Part shown: piece by piece, positions 34,588 through 42,633 of the stretch | Position numbering within the stretch: position 1 is the stretch's first letter | Layout: each line of letters opens with the position of its first letter | Source: Fluviicola sp. | GTDB taxonomy: Bacteria; Bacteroidota; Bacteroidia; Flavobacteriales_D; Crocinitomicaceae | Assembly: GCA_002734085.1 (NCBI GenBank) | Contig: NVXV01000002.1 | Coordinates: 124,001-188,000 of the forward strand | Direction of reading: 5' to 3' | Length of the DNA: 64,000 nt | Program-made: the position numbers and the translations under genes | Notes under the pieces: model-generated | The model's input: only the letters and a program-made list of their open reading frames with translations | Databases searched by the model: none | What the model was told of the DNA's origin: nothing

Positions 34588-36984
34588 ATGAAACAAATAG
34601 GTGTAATTTTTTTGGCGATATTTTCTTTGTTTAATAACGCTTTCTCTCAGCACAATTATAAAAATCTCGAAAACAACAAACGTAGTGATACTATAGATGT
34701 GCTTGATTATAAAATGAACCTCGACTTTACTGAAATGTCTAATCAAATCATTTCGGGTGAATGTCGTGTTAAGTTTGAAAGCAAAATGGATAACATTGAC
34801 GGTATTTCATTGGATTTACTACAATTTACAATTGACTCTGTCAAACAAGGGAATGATGTAATCACATATTCATACAACGATACATTGTTGCGAGCGAATC
34901 TTGGTTCTACATTAATGCAAAATGATTTAGATTCCGTTACCGTTTATTATTCAGGTGAACCACAAACAGATCCTTCTGGGTTTGGAGGTTTTTATTTTCA
35001 AGGAAGTTATGCTTACAATTTAGGTGTGGGTTTTCAAGCAGACCCCCACAACTATGGTAGAACATGGCACCCTTGCTTTGATAATTTTGTAGAGCGTGCA
35101 ACGTATGATATTACAATGATCACACCTGACGGGATTACTGGATACAGCAATGGCTATATCAAAAGTGAATCTGTAGGGTCAAATAATGAAAACATACGAC
35201 GTTGGGTTTTAGAGGATAATATCCCTACTTATCTGGCTTGCGTTGGAGCGGCTCCATATACACATGTGAATCAGGAGTATTTGAGTAGTTTAACGAGTAA
35301 TCAAATCCCCGTTATGCTAATAGCGGAACCGGAGGATACTACAAACTTTAAAAGTTCTTTTGCTAACCTATTTGGAGCGATGGATGCATTTGAAACGAAT
35401 TATGGGCCTTACGTTTGGAATAAAGTAGCCTTTACCCTTGTTCCTTTTAATGGTGGGGCGATGGAGCATGCAACCTGTATTATGTATCCAAAAGTTACGG
35501 CAAACGGTACTTTACAATACGAAACATTAATGGCGCATGAATTGGCTCATCATTGGTGGGGGAACCTTGTGACTTGTCGTACGTCGGGTGATATGTGGAT
35601 TAACGAAGGAATTGCGTCATATTCTGAATCATTGTTTTTAGAACATGTATACGATTACGATCGATATATCAGTGAGTTGAAAAGTGTTCATTGGGATGTA
35701 ATTCAAAAGGCGCATCAAAACGATGGTGCGTTTTATGCTTTATCTGGAGTCCCGCATAATGCGACTTATGGAGACCACTCTTACAGTAAAGGCGCTACAA
35801 TGATGCATAATTTAAGGACGCAAATGGGAGATTCAGATTTCTTTGATGGATTAAACTATATTCAAACCAATTTTGCGTTTCAGGATATCGATGCTTTGGA
35901 GTTTCGTGATGCTTTAGAAACTGCTACAGGTCAAAATTTAACTCCATTTTTTGATGGCTATGTTCTAAATCCAGGGTTTAATGGTTTTGAAATAGACTCT
36001 TTTACTGTTCAGCCTAATGGAAGTGAATATGACGTGGAGTTGTTTATTCAGCAAAAACTTTTTGAAGCTCCTGATTACTTTATGGATATTCCAATGGAAG
36101 TGACTTTTGTAGATGGAGATAAATCAACATTTTCCAGCCAAATTATAGTAGGCAATCAATTATCTACAGCAAGTGTAACGGTTCCTTTCAACCCTGAAAT
36201 GATATATTTAAATGGAGATCACGGTTTGTTGAACGCTGTGACCGGTGAAAATATGTGGCTGACGGAGTCAGGAATGCATCAAATGAGTTATCCTTATTTC
36301 TTTATGAATGTTCAAAATGCAACAGATAGTAATTTGTTCCGAGTAGATCATTTCCGAGTAGCGCCAGACGCAATCGGAAGCGCGTACCTTAGTCATCAAT
36401 TTGCGATTTCTGAAGATCGATATTGGAAAATTGACGGTATATGGTCAGAAGACTTAGAAATTAAAGGACGATTTACATTTGATGCGAGAAACACAAGTGG
36501 TGGAAATCTTGATTTGAGTCTTTTTGATTCACACGATGGAGTCAATTTCAATGAAGACAGTATCGTTGTGCTTTATCGTACCAATCAATATTGTCAATGG
36601 GAGGAGGTAATCAATATTGAATATAATTCCTTAGGGAGTAAAACTGACGGTTATGCTCGTTTTGAAATCCCAGAATTGAAGAAAGGAGAATACACATTTG
36701 GGTTTAGAAAGAGCTTGGCAAACCTATCGAAAGAATTGAAAAAGCAACAATTGATTAGCATTTACCCGAATCCAACAAGTCATCAGGCTACTATTGATTT
36801 TAAAGAGTTAAAAGGAAAGAAAGTGATAGTTATTCAGGATATGGAAGGAAAAATAATAGACGAGTTTCAAACAGATCATACGAAACATATTTTAAATACA
36901 AGCGCGTACCCAGAAGGTACTTATCATTTAATATTTATGCAAAATGATGAATTAATTGGGGCTCAAAAACTAGTTAAACAGTAA
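34588..36984 (+). CDS. Secreted M1-family zinc aminopeptidase with T9SS sorting domain
   Basis: 798 residues. Signal peptide to NAFSQ. M1 catalytic elements: GGAMEH at about 290-294 (canonical GAMEN, here ending in His), zinc site H317-E-L-A-H321 with E340 eighteen residues later (NEGIASYSE), and the fold before and after as expected. The C-terminal 75 residues (ISIYPNPTSHQATIDF to AQKLVKQ) are a type A T9SS sorting domain, so the enzyme should be exported to the surface or medium and act in peptide nutrition. ruvX follows after 23 bases on the same strand. Confidence 0.93.
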   Translation: MKQIGVIFLAIFSLFNNAFSQHNYKNLENNKRSDTIDVLDYKMNLDFTEMSNQIISGECRVKFESKMDNIDGISLDLLQFTIDSVKQGNDVITYSYNDTLLRANLGSTLMQNDLDSVTVYYSGEPQTDPSGFGGFYFQGSYAYNLGVGFQADPHNYGRTWHPCFDNFVERATYDITMITPDGITGYSNGYIKSESVGSNNENIRRWVLEDNIPTYLACVGAAPYTHVNQEYLSSLTSNQIPVMLIAEPEDTTNFKSSFANLFGAMDAFETNYGPYVWNKVAFTLVPFNGGAMEHATCIMYPKVTANGTLQYETLMAHELAHHWWGNLVTCRTSGDMWINEGIASYSESLFLEHVYDYDRYISELKSVHWDVIQKAHQNDGAFYALSGVPHNATYGDHSYSKGATMMHNLRTQMGDSDFFDGLNYIQTNFAFQDIDALEFRDALETATGQNLTPFFDGYVLNPGFNGFEIDSFTVQPNGSEYDVELFIQQKLFEAPDYFMDIPMEVTFVDGDKSTFSSQIIVGNQLSTASVTVPFNPEMIYLNGDHGLLNAVTGENMWLTESGMHQMSYPYFFMNVQNATDSNLFRVDHFRVAPDAIGSAYLSHQFAISEDRYWKIDGIWSEDLEIKGRFTFDARNTSGGNLDLSLFDSHDGVNFNEDSIVVLYRTNQYCQWEEVINIEYNSLGSKTDGYARFEIPELKKGEYTFGFRKSLANLSKELKKQQLISIYPNPTSHQATIDFKELKGKKVIVIQDMEGKIIDEFQTDHTKHILNTSAYPEGTYHLIFMQNDELIGAQKLVKQ

Positions 36985-37007
36985 TAAACACATAAATCAC
37001 ACTTCTT

Positions 37008-37412
37008 ATGAAACGGATTTTAGCATTAGATTTTGGACTAAAAAGAACAGGAGTTGCAGTTTCAGATGAAAACAATATTATAGCATCTGGATTAACCACA
37101 GTGCAGTCTAAAGAACTCATGGATTACTTAGCAGATATAGTTCCCGAAAAAAATATTGGAACAATCGTTTTGGGAGAACCCAAGCAGCTCAATACAGAGG
37201 ATACTCATAGCTCTGCAAATGTTCGTCATTTGAGAGAAGCACTGGAAAAACGATTCATCGATCTTGAAATTGTAATGCTGGATGAGCGATTCACCTCTAA
37301 AATGGCGATGCAATCTCTTGTCGATGGTGGAGTATCGAAGAAAAAACGTCGAAATAAAGAATTAGTTGATGAGGTGAGTGCTACAATAATATTACAATCT
37401 TTTATGGGGTGA
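37008..37412 (+). CDS. ruvX: Putative Holliday junction resolvase RuvX (YqgF)
   Basis: 134 residues, RNase H-like. LALDFGLKRTGVAVSD carries the first Asp, IGTIVLGEP the middle strand, and VMLDERFTSKMA the conserved DER(F/L)T motif. In other bacteria YqgF/RuvX is linked to 16S rRNA 5' processing or to junction resolution. It follows the M1 peptidase by 23 bases and is convergent with the EEP gene. RuvC is also in this window, 27 kb away. Confidence 0.94.
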   Translation: MKRILALDFGLKRTGVAVSDENNIIASGLTTVQSKELMDYLADIVPEKNIGTIVLGEPKQLNTEDTHSSANVRHLREALEKRFIDLEIVMLDERFTSKMAMQSLVDGGVSKKKRRNKELVDEVSATIILQSFMG

Positions 37413-37435
37413 AAGTTGTCTTTACTCCGTGATCT

Positions 37436-38572
37436 TTATTTAACAATCTCCAGCTCTGACCAAATCGCATAATGGTCAGAAATAATCTCTCTTTGACGTT
37501 GGAAATTTAGGGCGTTCAATCCATCGTTATAGAATATATAGTCGATACGTCCAGCTGGAATTTTACCTGCATAAGTTTTACCGATTCCGAAAGATGTTTC
37601 TCGAAAAGCATCGCTGAATATACTATTAAATTGGGCATAAATATAAGATAGGGGTGGTTCATTAAAGTCGCCTGCAACTATGGTAGGTAAATGTGTTTTC
37701 TGTGTATGAGCTAGAATGTCTTCAGTCTCAATAATTCGCTGGGGATACGCATTTTTTAATTTTTGAAATAAGCCAAAAACTTTCTCTGTACTTGATTTTG
37801 TAGTGGGGGCATTTTCATCAAAGATGGAGTATTCATCTTGTTGGAATCGTATACTTTGTAAATGCGTATTGTATACTCTTATTGTATCACCATCTTTAAC
37901 GACATCAACAAAAATGCAAGACATGTTTGAGTCGGTAGTTTTCAATTCACCTTTGTTAACGATAGGGTATTTAGAGAATATAGCTAATCCAAAATTTACA
38001 TTTCTAGATTGAGCAGTGAGGGTCTGAGTCAAGTGAGAAAAACCACCAGATTTTTTAATCTCATCGATTGAAATATGTGGAGTAGGACGATTGTCTTCAA
38101 TGTACTCTTGCAAACACAATACATCGGGACCTTGCGTTTTGAAGAAACTTAAAAAAGCCTTTTTACTGTCATCTAGATCATTGTGAACCCATTTGTACAT
38201 ATCGAAAAGTCTTACGTTATAAGACATAACCTTTATGGTATTTGAACTTTCACTCGTTTTTTCTTGGCTCATTCCAGTTCCAAAAAAGCGCAAATGAACG
38301 GGGATTCCTATAAGAATCACAATCCATAGGAGGAGTGCTTTTCTTCTGTTGAAAAACAGGAGTCCAACCGATAGGATAAATGTTATAGTTAGAATAATAG
38401 GGTAAGCAAGACCAAAAAGTTGAATCCACCAAGCTGTTTTGGGAGAGATGTACGGACTTAGGTAGCTCAATAACAACCCAATAATGAGGAGGTAAAAGCA
38501 AATTAAAAAAAGCCACTTCAAAGGCTTTAGTAAACGCACACCTAGTTTACCCATTGTTTTTACTTTGATCAA
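37436..38572 (-). CDS. Membrane-anchored endonuclease/exonuclease/phosphatase family protein
   Basis: 378 residues. Three helices in the first 95 residues, then an EEP catalytic domain: VMSYNVRLFDMY (Asn), DVLCLQEYIED (Glu metal ligand), VYNTHLQS (His), VAGDFNEPP (Asp/Asn) and a C-terminal RIDYIFYND with SDHYAIW. All catalytic residues of the DNase I-like fold appear present. It could act on nucleic acid or on phospho-lipids; the side of the membrane is unknown. Start ATG at 38572 or 38554; both overlap the rhomboid stop, so it is the last gene of the mutL-rhomboid operon. Confidence 0.88.
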   Translation of the reverse strand: MIKVKTMGKLGVRLLKPLKWLFLICFYLLIIGLLLSYLSPYISPKTAWWIQLFGLAYPIILTITFILSVGLLFFNRRKALLLWIVILIGIPVHLRFFGTGMSQEKTSESSNTIKVMSYNVRLFDMYKWVHNDLDDSKKAFLSFFKTQGPDVLCLQEYIEDNRPTPHISIDEIKKSGGFSHLTQTLTAQSRNVNFGLAIFSKYPIVNKGELKTTDSNMSCIFVDVVKDGDTIRVYNTHLQSIRFQQDEYSIFDENAPTTKSSTEKVFGLFQKLKNAYPQRIIETEDILAHTQKTHLPTIVAGDFNEPPLSYIYAQFNSIFSDAFRETSFGIGKTYAGKIPAGRIDYIFYNDGLNALNFQRQREIISDHYAIWSELEIVK

Positions 38573-39464
38573 ACAAAATTTGCTTTTCTTTCTTTGTTAG
38601 GCTATCATAACCGGATTTTGAAATTTTGTCTAGAATTGCATCTATTTCCTTTTGACGTTCTTTCTTGAAACGATTATAATCTTCATCAGAAGCGGTATCG
38701 TATTTTTTCTTTTTTGTACCTCCTTTTTTAACTTTTAGTTGAGGTTCGCCTTTTAAACTTTTCTTTATGTTTTGCACCGTTGTTTGTGTCCAATTGACGA
38801 TATTATTTTTAGAATGAATCTTTTGTATCGATAAAATACCAAACGCAATTCCGCCTAAGTGAGCAAAATGAGCAACGTTATCCATTGAACCCATTCTAAT
38901 AATATCTAACAGAATAAAAACGCCAGCGATAATAATCATTTTAACTCGAATCGTCCCGAAAAGCATTACTTCAGCCATGGGTCTGAAAAAAGCTGCCGCC
39001 ATAAAGATGGCCATTACAGACCCTGAAGCACCAACCACAAATGTTTGAGTTCCTTGTAGCGCAGGGAATGTACTATATGCTATGATCTGAAATATCCCTC
39101 CAAACAATCCACCTAGGACATAGGTGTATAGCATCCGATCATTTGAAAAATATTGAAAAAAGAAAGGAGCGATAAAATACAGAAAGAGCATATTGAAAAA
39201 GAAATGCAGCAGCTCAAAATGTGAGAAAATACTGGTAAACAACCCCCATGGATGTGTTAAAAACCCCTTTATATCGCCATGTAATGTAAATACTTCCTGA
39301 ATAAAAGGCAGTACCGGATTTTCAGGTCCTTTCACAGCAAGATTACCAAAAACAGCGAGTATAGAAATGAAGAGAAAAACAGCTAGATTGACACCAATTA
39401 ATTTGATGTGCATACCACCGTATTTCCATTGATACTTTATTTCATCTGTAAACGAACGCGCCAT
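38547..39464 (-). CDS. Rhomboid intramembrane serine protease
   Basis: 305 residues, six-helix rhomboid core. Catalytic Ser148 in VVGASGSVMA and His202 in HFAHLGGIAFG are present, as is the FFFNMLFLYFIA helix with its Asn. The last 60 residues are a charged helical tail (EDYNRFKKERQKEIDAIL) known from Bacteroidota rhomboids. Three bases after the other rhomboid in transcription order and overlapping the EEP gene by 26. Confidence 0.94.
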   Translation of the reverse strand: MARSFTDEIKYQWKYGGMHIKLIGVNLAVFLFISILAVFGNLAVKGPENPVLPFIQEVFTLHGDIKGFLTHPWGLFTSIFSHFELLHFFFNMLFLYFIAPFFFQYFSNDRMLYTYVLGGLFGGIFQIIAYSTFPALQGTQTFVVGASGSVMAIFMAAAFFRPMAEVMLFGTIRVKMIIIAGVFILLDIIRMGSMDNVAHFAHLGGIAFGILSIQKIHSKNNIVNWTQTTVQNIKKSLKGEPQLKVKKGGTKKKKYDTASDEDYNRFKKERQKEIDAILDKISKSGYDSLTKKEKQILFDQSKNNG

Positions 39465-39467
39465 ATT

Positions 39468-40220
39468 TTAATAAAATTTACGTTTATTTTTTTGCCAAAA
39501 GTACACTATTATAAAACCAACAAGAGCACCACCTAAATGGGCGAGATGAGCTATGTTGTCACCAGGATTTCTTTGGATAGAAAACAAGAATGCCGCCCCA
39601 ACGAGTATGATAACCAACCATTTCGCTTTTATAGGGATAGGTGGAAAGAGTAGCATTAGTTGTGTGTTAGGGAAAAGATAACCGAATCCAACTAAAACAC
39701 CGTAAACAGCGCCAGAAGCCCCAACTACTGGGGCTGTTACACCATCTGCATAAGACTGTAATAAGGCATTACTCATTGGAACTTTGTATTTGGGATTCTT
39801 CGAAACAAAATCCGTTATTTCGTTATTAATTTGATTGATATTATACCCCAGTTCTGTGAGCTCATTTTTAATACTCACTAATTCAATATACCCTACCAAT
39901 TGATGAAGTACAAATGCGCCAAGTGCTGTTGCAACATAAAAAATAAAAAACCTTTTTGGACCCCATACTTGTTCCAGCGCAGACCCAAAAATCACAAGTG
40001 CGAACATGTTAAAGAAAATATGGAATAAGCCTCCATGCATGAAGAAGTGGCTAACCATTTGATATGGTTCGAAAAGTGGAGAACTAAATACATATCCTCC
40101 TAACAAGGTTGTCATGGGTATACCTTGCATTTCACCGAGATATGTTACAACGAACATGATTACATTTAAAATCAGTAGGTTTTTTACTACTGGGGGCATA
40201 TTTCCTAAAATGTTATTCAT
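39468..40220 (-). CDS. Second rhomboid intramembrane serine protease
   Basis: 250 residues. Catalytic Ser169 in VVGASGAVYGV and His228 in HLAHLGGALVG; conserved HFFMHGGLFHIFFNMF at residues 58-73. Between the third and fourth helices there is an insertion of about 45 residues (YIELVSIKNELTELGYN onwards), absent in its neighbour. The ATG overlaps the mutL stop by four bases (ATGA), indicating coupled translation. The two rhomboids are clearly diverged, not a recent duplication. Confidence 0.94.
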   Translation of the reverse strand: MNNILGNMPPVVKNLLILNVIMFVVTYLGEMQGIPMTTLLGGYVFSSPLFEPYQMVSHFFMHGGLFHIFFNMFALVIFGSALEQVWGPKRFFIFYVATALGAFVLHQLVGYIELVSIKNELTELGYNINQINNEITDFVSKNPKYKVPMSNALLQSYADGVTAPVVGASGAVYGVLVGFGYLFPNTQLMLLFPPIPIKAKWLVIILVGAAFLFSIQRNPGDNIAHLAHLGGALVGFIIVYFWQKNKRKFY

Positions 40221-42046
40221 ACAAAATAATTATTCAATTCTTCTATTGATATTGTGTTTAAAATACGCTTGCCGTTTGCCGTATATTGATGATCACTTCT
40301 TTGAAACAATTCATTGATCACGTGGTTCAGTTCTTCTTCAGATAATTTATGTGGATTGCTTTTTGAAGCTGCACTTGCCAATGATTGAATCAACTCATGT
40401 GCTAATTCACCTTTGTCAATTTCTTCGTGTGTGACTTTTTCTACAATACTATCCAAGCTAGTCGTAACCTGCTCTACTTCTAGGAAAGAAGGTATTCCGC
40501 TCAGTACGATGGTTTTACCCTTCCATTCCCACTCATATCCTAATCGTTTGAGAGAAGTAGAATTGTTTTCCCATTCCAATTTTTGTGTCGATTGCATTTC
40601 GTACTCAAAAGGGAACATCAGCTGTTGTGACGATATGGGAGAAAGCATAAATTGTTCCATTAACTGATCGTAAAGAATGCGTTCTTTCGCACGATTTAGA
40701 TGAATCAGCATTAATCCAGATTTTACTTGGACAATGACGTATTTACCGTGAACCTGTATCTTTTTTGAGCTTTTATTTTCTTCTTCACCTTGATGTTCTT
40801 CATATTCGATTTCTTCAGAGGCAGAAGATTTCTCTTCCGCTACTTCATAGAAATTTTCCCAATCTTCTTTGTTTGGTTTTAAAGACTTGAATCCACTACT
40901 AGATTTCCCTGAACTCGGAGTAGAAGCCCTATTTGAAGAAGCAAAAGGATTGTAGGATGGATCCACTTTGATTTCTGGAGCTTGAATAGGTTGTTTTTGT
41001 TTATCCTGTGTTAAATCAAATTGAGGTTCTCGTTCAAAGTCTAAACTTGGAGCGATATTATATTTACCCAATGCCAATTTAATTGTACTTCGAAGAATAC
41101 TATATATGTTTCGATCTTCTTCAAACTTAATTTCTGTTTTGGTGGGATGAATATTCACATCAATTGAAGAAGAAGGGACTTCAAAATAAATGAAATATGC
41201 TGGGTATGTTTTGGGTTGTATTAAGTTCTCGTAAGCTTTTAAAACCGCGTGATTCAAATAATTATCTTTAAAATATCGGTTATTTACAAAAAAGTATTGT
41301 TCACCTCTTGTCTTTCGAGCAAATTCAGGCTTACCAATAAACCCAGTGATTTTCACAAGGTCTGTTTCTTCTTCTATCGGTACTAATTTATCGTTGAAAT
41401 TCATTCCAAAGAGATCGACAATTCGTTTTCTGAGCCCAGAACTGTTTAAGTCGTGAAGTACATTTCCGTTGTGAGAAAATTTAAAGCCAACCTCAGGATG
41501 TGTCAGTGCAATTCGATTGAATTCCTCAACGATATGTTTCGTTTCAACCTGATCTGATTTAAGGAAATTTCTTCGTGCGGGCACATTGAAAAACAAATTC
41601 TTTACTGATATACTTGTTCCTGCTCTTCTTGCTGCTGGTTCTTGTGTTTCAAGTTTACTTCCAGCAATATTGATTTTCGTACCAATACTCGCTTCTGATT
41701 CAATAGTTTCCAGTTCAACATGAGCGATGGCAGCAATAGAAGCTAAGGCTTCACCACGAAATCCTTTTGTTTTTAAGTTAAAAAGATCGTCTGCTGTAGA
41801 AAGTTTACTTGTAGCATGACGTTCAAAACACATACGTGCATCCGTGTCTGACATACCATTACCGTTATCTATAATTTGAATAGAAGTTTTTCCAGCGTCT
41901 TTAATGTGAAGTTCAATTTTTGTCGCTTTAGCATCGACAGCATTTTCAATAAGTTCTTTAACCACTGATGCAGGGCGTTGAATAACTTCGCCTGCAGCAA
42001 TTTGATTTGCAATGTTGTCGGGGAGTAATCTTATGACTTCACTCAT
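40217..42046 (-). CDS. mutL: DNA mismatch repair protein MutL
   Basis: 609 residues. GHKL ATPase motifs are intact: ELIENAVDAKATKI, IIDNGNGMSD, FRGEALASIAA and the NVHPTKTEIKF region. An acidic, Ser-rich linker (about 375-440) leads to the dimerisation domain. There the DQHA-x2-E-x4-E endonuclease signature is not seen; the matching place reads LIHLNRAKERILYD, so nicking activity is doubtful and a strand-discrimination mechanism not based on MutL nicking is implied. Followed by two rhomboids and an EEP gene in one tight operon. Confidence 0.95.
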   Translation of the reverse strand: MSEVIRLLPDNIANQIAAGEVIQRPASVVKELIENAVDAKATKIELHIKDAGKTSIQIIDNGNGMSDTDARMCFERHATSKLSTADDLFNLKTKGFRGEALASIAAIAHVELETIESEASIGTKINIAGSKLETQEPAARRAGTSISVKNLFFNVPARRNFLKSDQVETKHIVEEFNRIALTHPEVGFKFSHNGNVLHDLNSSGLRKRIVDLFGMNFNDKLVPIEEETDLVKITGFIGKPEFARKTRGEQYFFVNNRYFKDNYLNHAVLKAYENLIQPKTYPAYFIYFEVPSSSIDVNIHPTKTEIKFEEDRNIYSILRSTIKLALGKYNIAPSLDFEREPQFDLTQDKQKQPIQAPEIKVDPSYNPFASSNRASTPSSGKSSSGFKSLKPNKEDWENFYEVAEEKSSASEEIEYEEHQGEEENKSSKKIQVHGKYVIVQVKSGLMLIHLNRAKERILYDQLMEQFMLSPISSQQLMFPFEYEMQSTQKLEWENNSTSLKRLGYEWEWKGKTIVLSGIPSFLEVEQVTTSLDSIVEKVTHEEIDKGELAHELIQSLASAASKSNPHKLSEEELNHVINELFQRSDHQYTANGKRILNTISIEELNNYFV

Positions 42047-42067
42047 GCTTTTTTACGGCGTTTTTAA

Positions 42068-42397
42068 TTATTCAATAATCGTTACTTCAGAAGAAAATAA
42101 ATCGATGTAGTTCAACAAAAGGTAAGTTCCTAGAAGCAATGCAGTCAGAATAATAATCAAACGAATATTGGCAGCACGTGATTTTGTCGCATGAGCATTC
42201 TGTAAATTCCAGGAACTAGCCATTCGTTCTTTCATTCTTGCTCGGTGCTCGGTGCTTCCTTCCACAAAGTTGGCATCTTCTGCTTCGTATTTGCTTTTGA
42301 GTTTTTCTAAACGTTCCTTGCGCTCATCGTAATAACGAGGAGTATAATCGAATTGTTTATTTCTGTTCACTTTCATGAACTTTATTCTTTCCAGCAT
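42068..42397 (-). CDS. Small membrane protein upstream of mutL
   Basis: 109 residues. Basic and acidic helical N-terminal 75 residues, one membrane helix (about 78-98, IRLIIILTALLLGTYLLLNYI). It looks like the short riboflavin-synthase-unrelated hypothetical found in front of Bacteroidota mutL-rhomboid clusters, but I cannot name the family. First gene of the five-gene minus-strand operon, 21 bases before mutL. A second ATG at residue 8 is also possible. Confidence 0.68.
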   Translation of the reverse strand: MLERIKFMKVNRNKQFDYTPRYYDERKERLEKLKSKYEAEDANFVEGSTEHRARMKERMASSWNLQNAHATKSRAANIRLIIILTALLLGTYLLLNYIDLFSSEVTIIE

Positions 42398-42525
42398 AAT
42401 TCTTCCTAATTCTTAATTTTTCCGCAAAACATAAAGGTACATCAAAAAAAGTATTTTTGAAATCAATTCACAATACATTCTTTATAACACACGCTTTTAA
42501 TTAACGTTAAAATCGTCACTTTCAT

Positions 42526-42533
42526 TATCTTTG
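42526..42533 (+). promoter_or_regulatory. -7 promoter element of the GH3 fusion gene
   Basis: TATCTTTG, identical to the greA -7 element, 100 bases before the ATG at 42634. The -33 region has no exact TTG. Confidence 0.4.
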
Positions 42534-42633
42534 TTTTCAATATTTGTTCCAAATAGAAAATGGTGACACTTCGGCAGTAAATTTGCTGTAAAGACTTCCA
42601 AAGTAAAGTGTTTCAAATAGTAATTTGTCGTAA

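Noticed and set aside
37395-37440. Terminator between ruvX and the EEP gene
   Set aside because: A GGGGTGAAAG/CTTTACTCC pairing exists, but it has a bulge and no T-tract.
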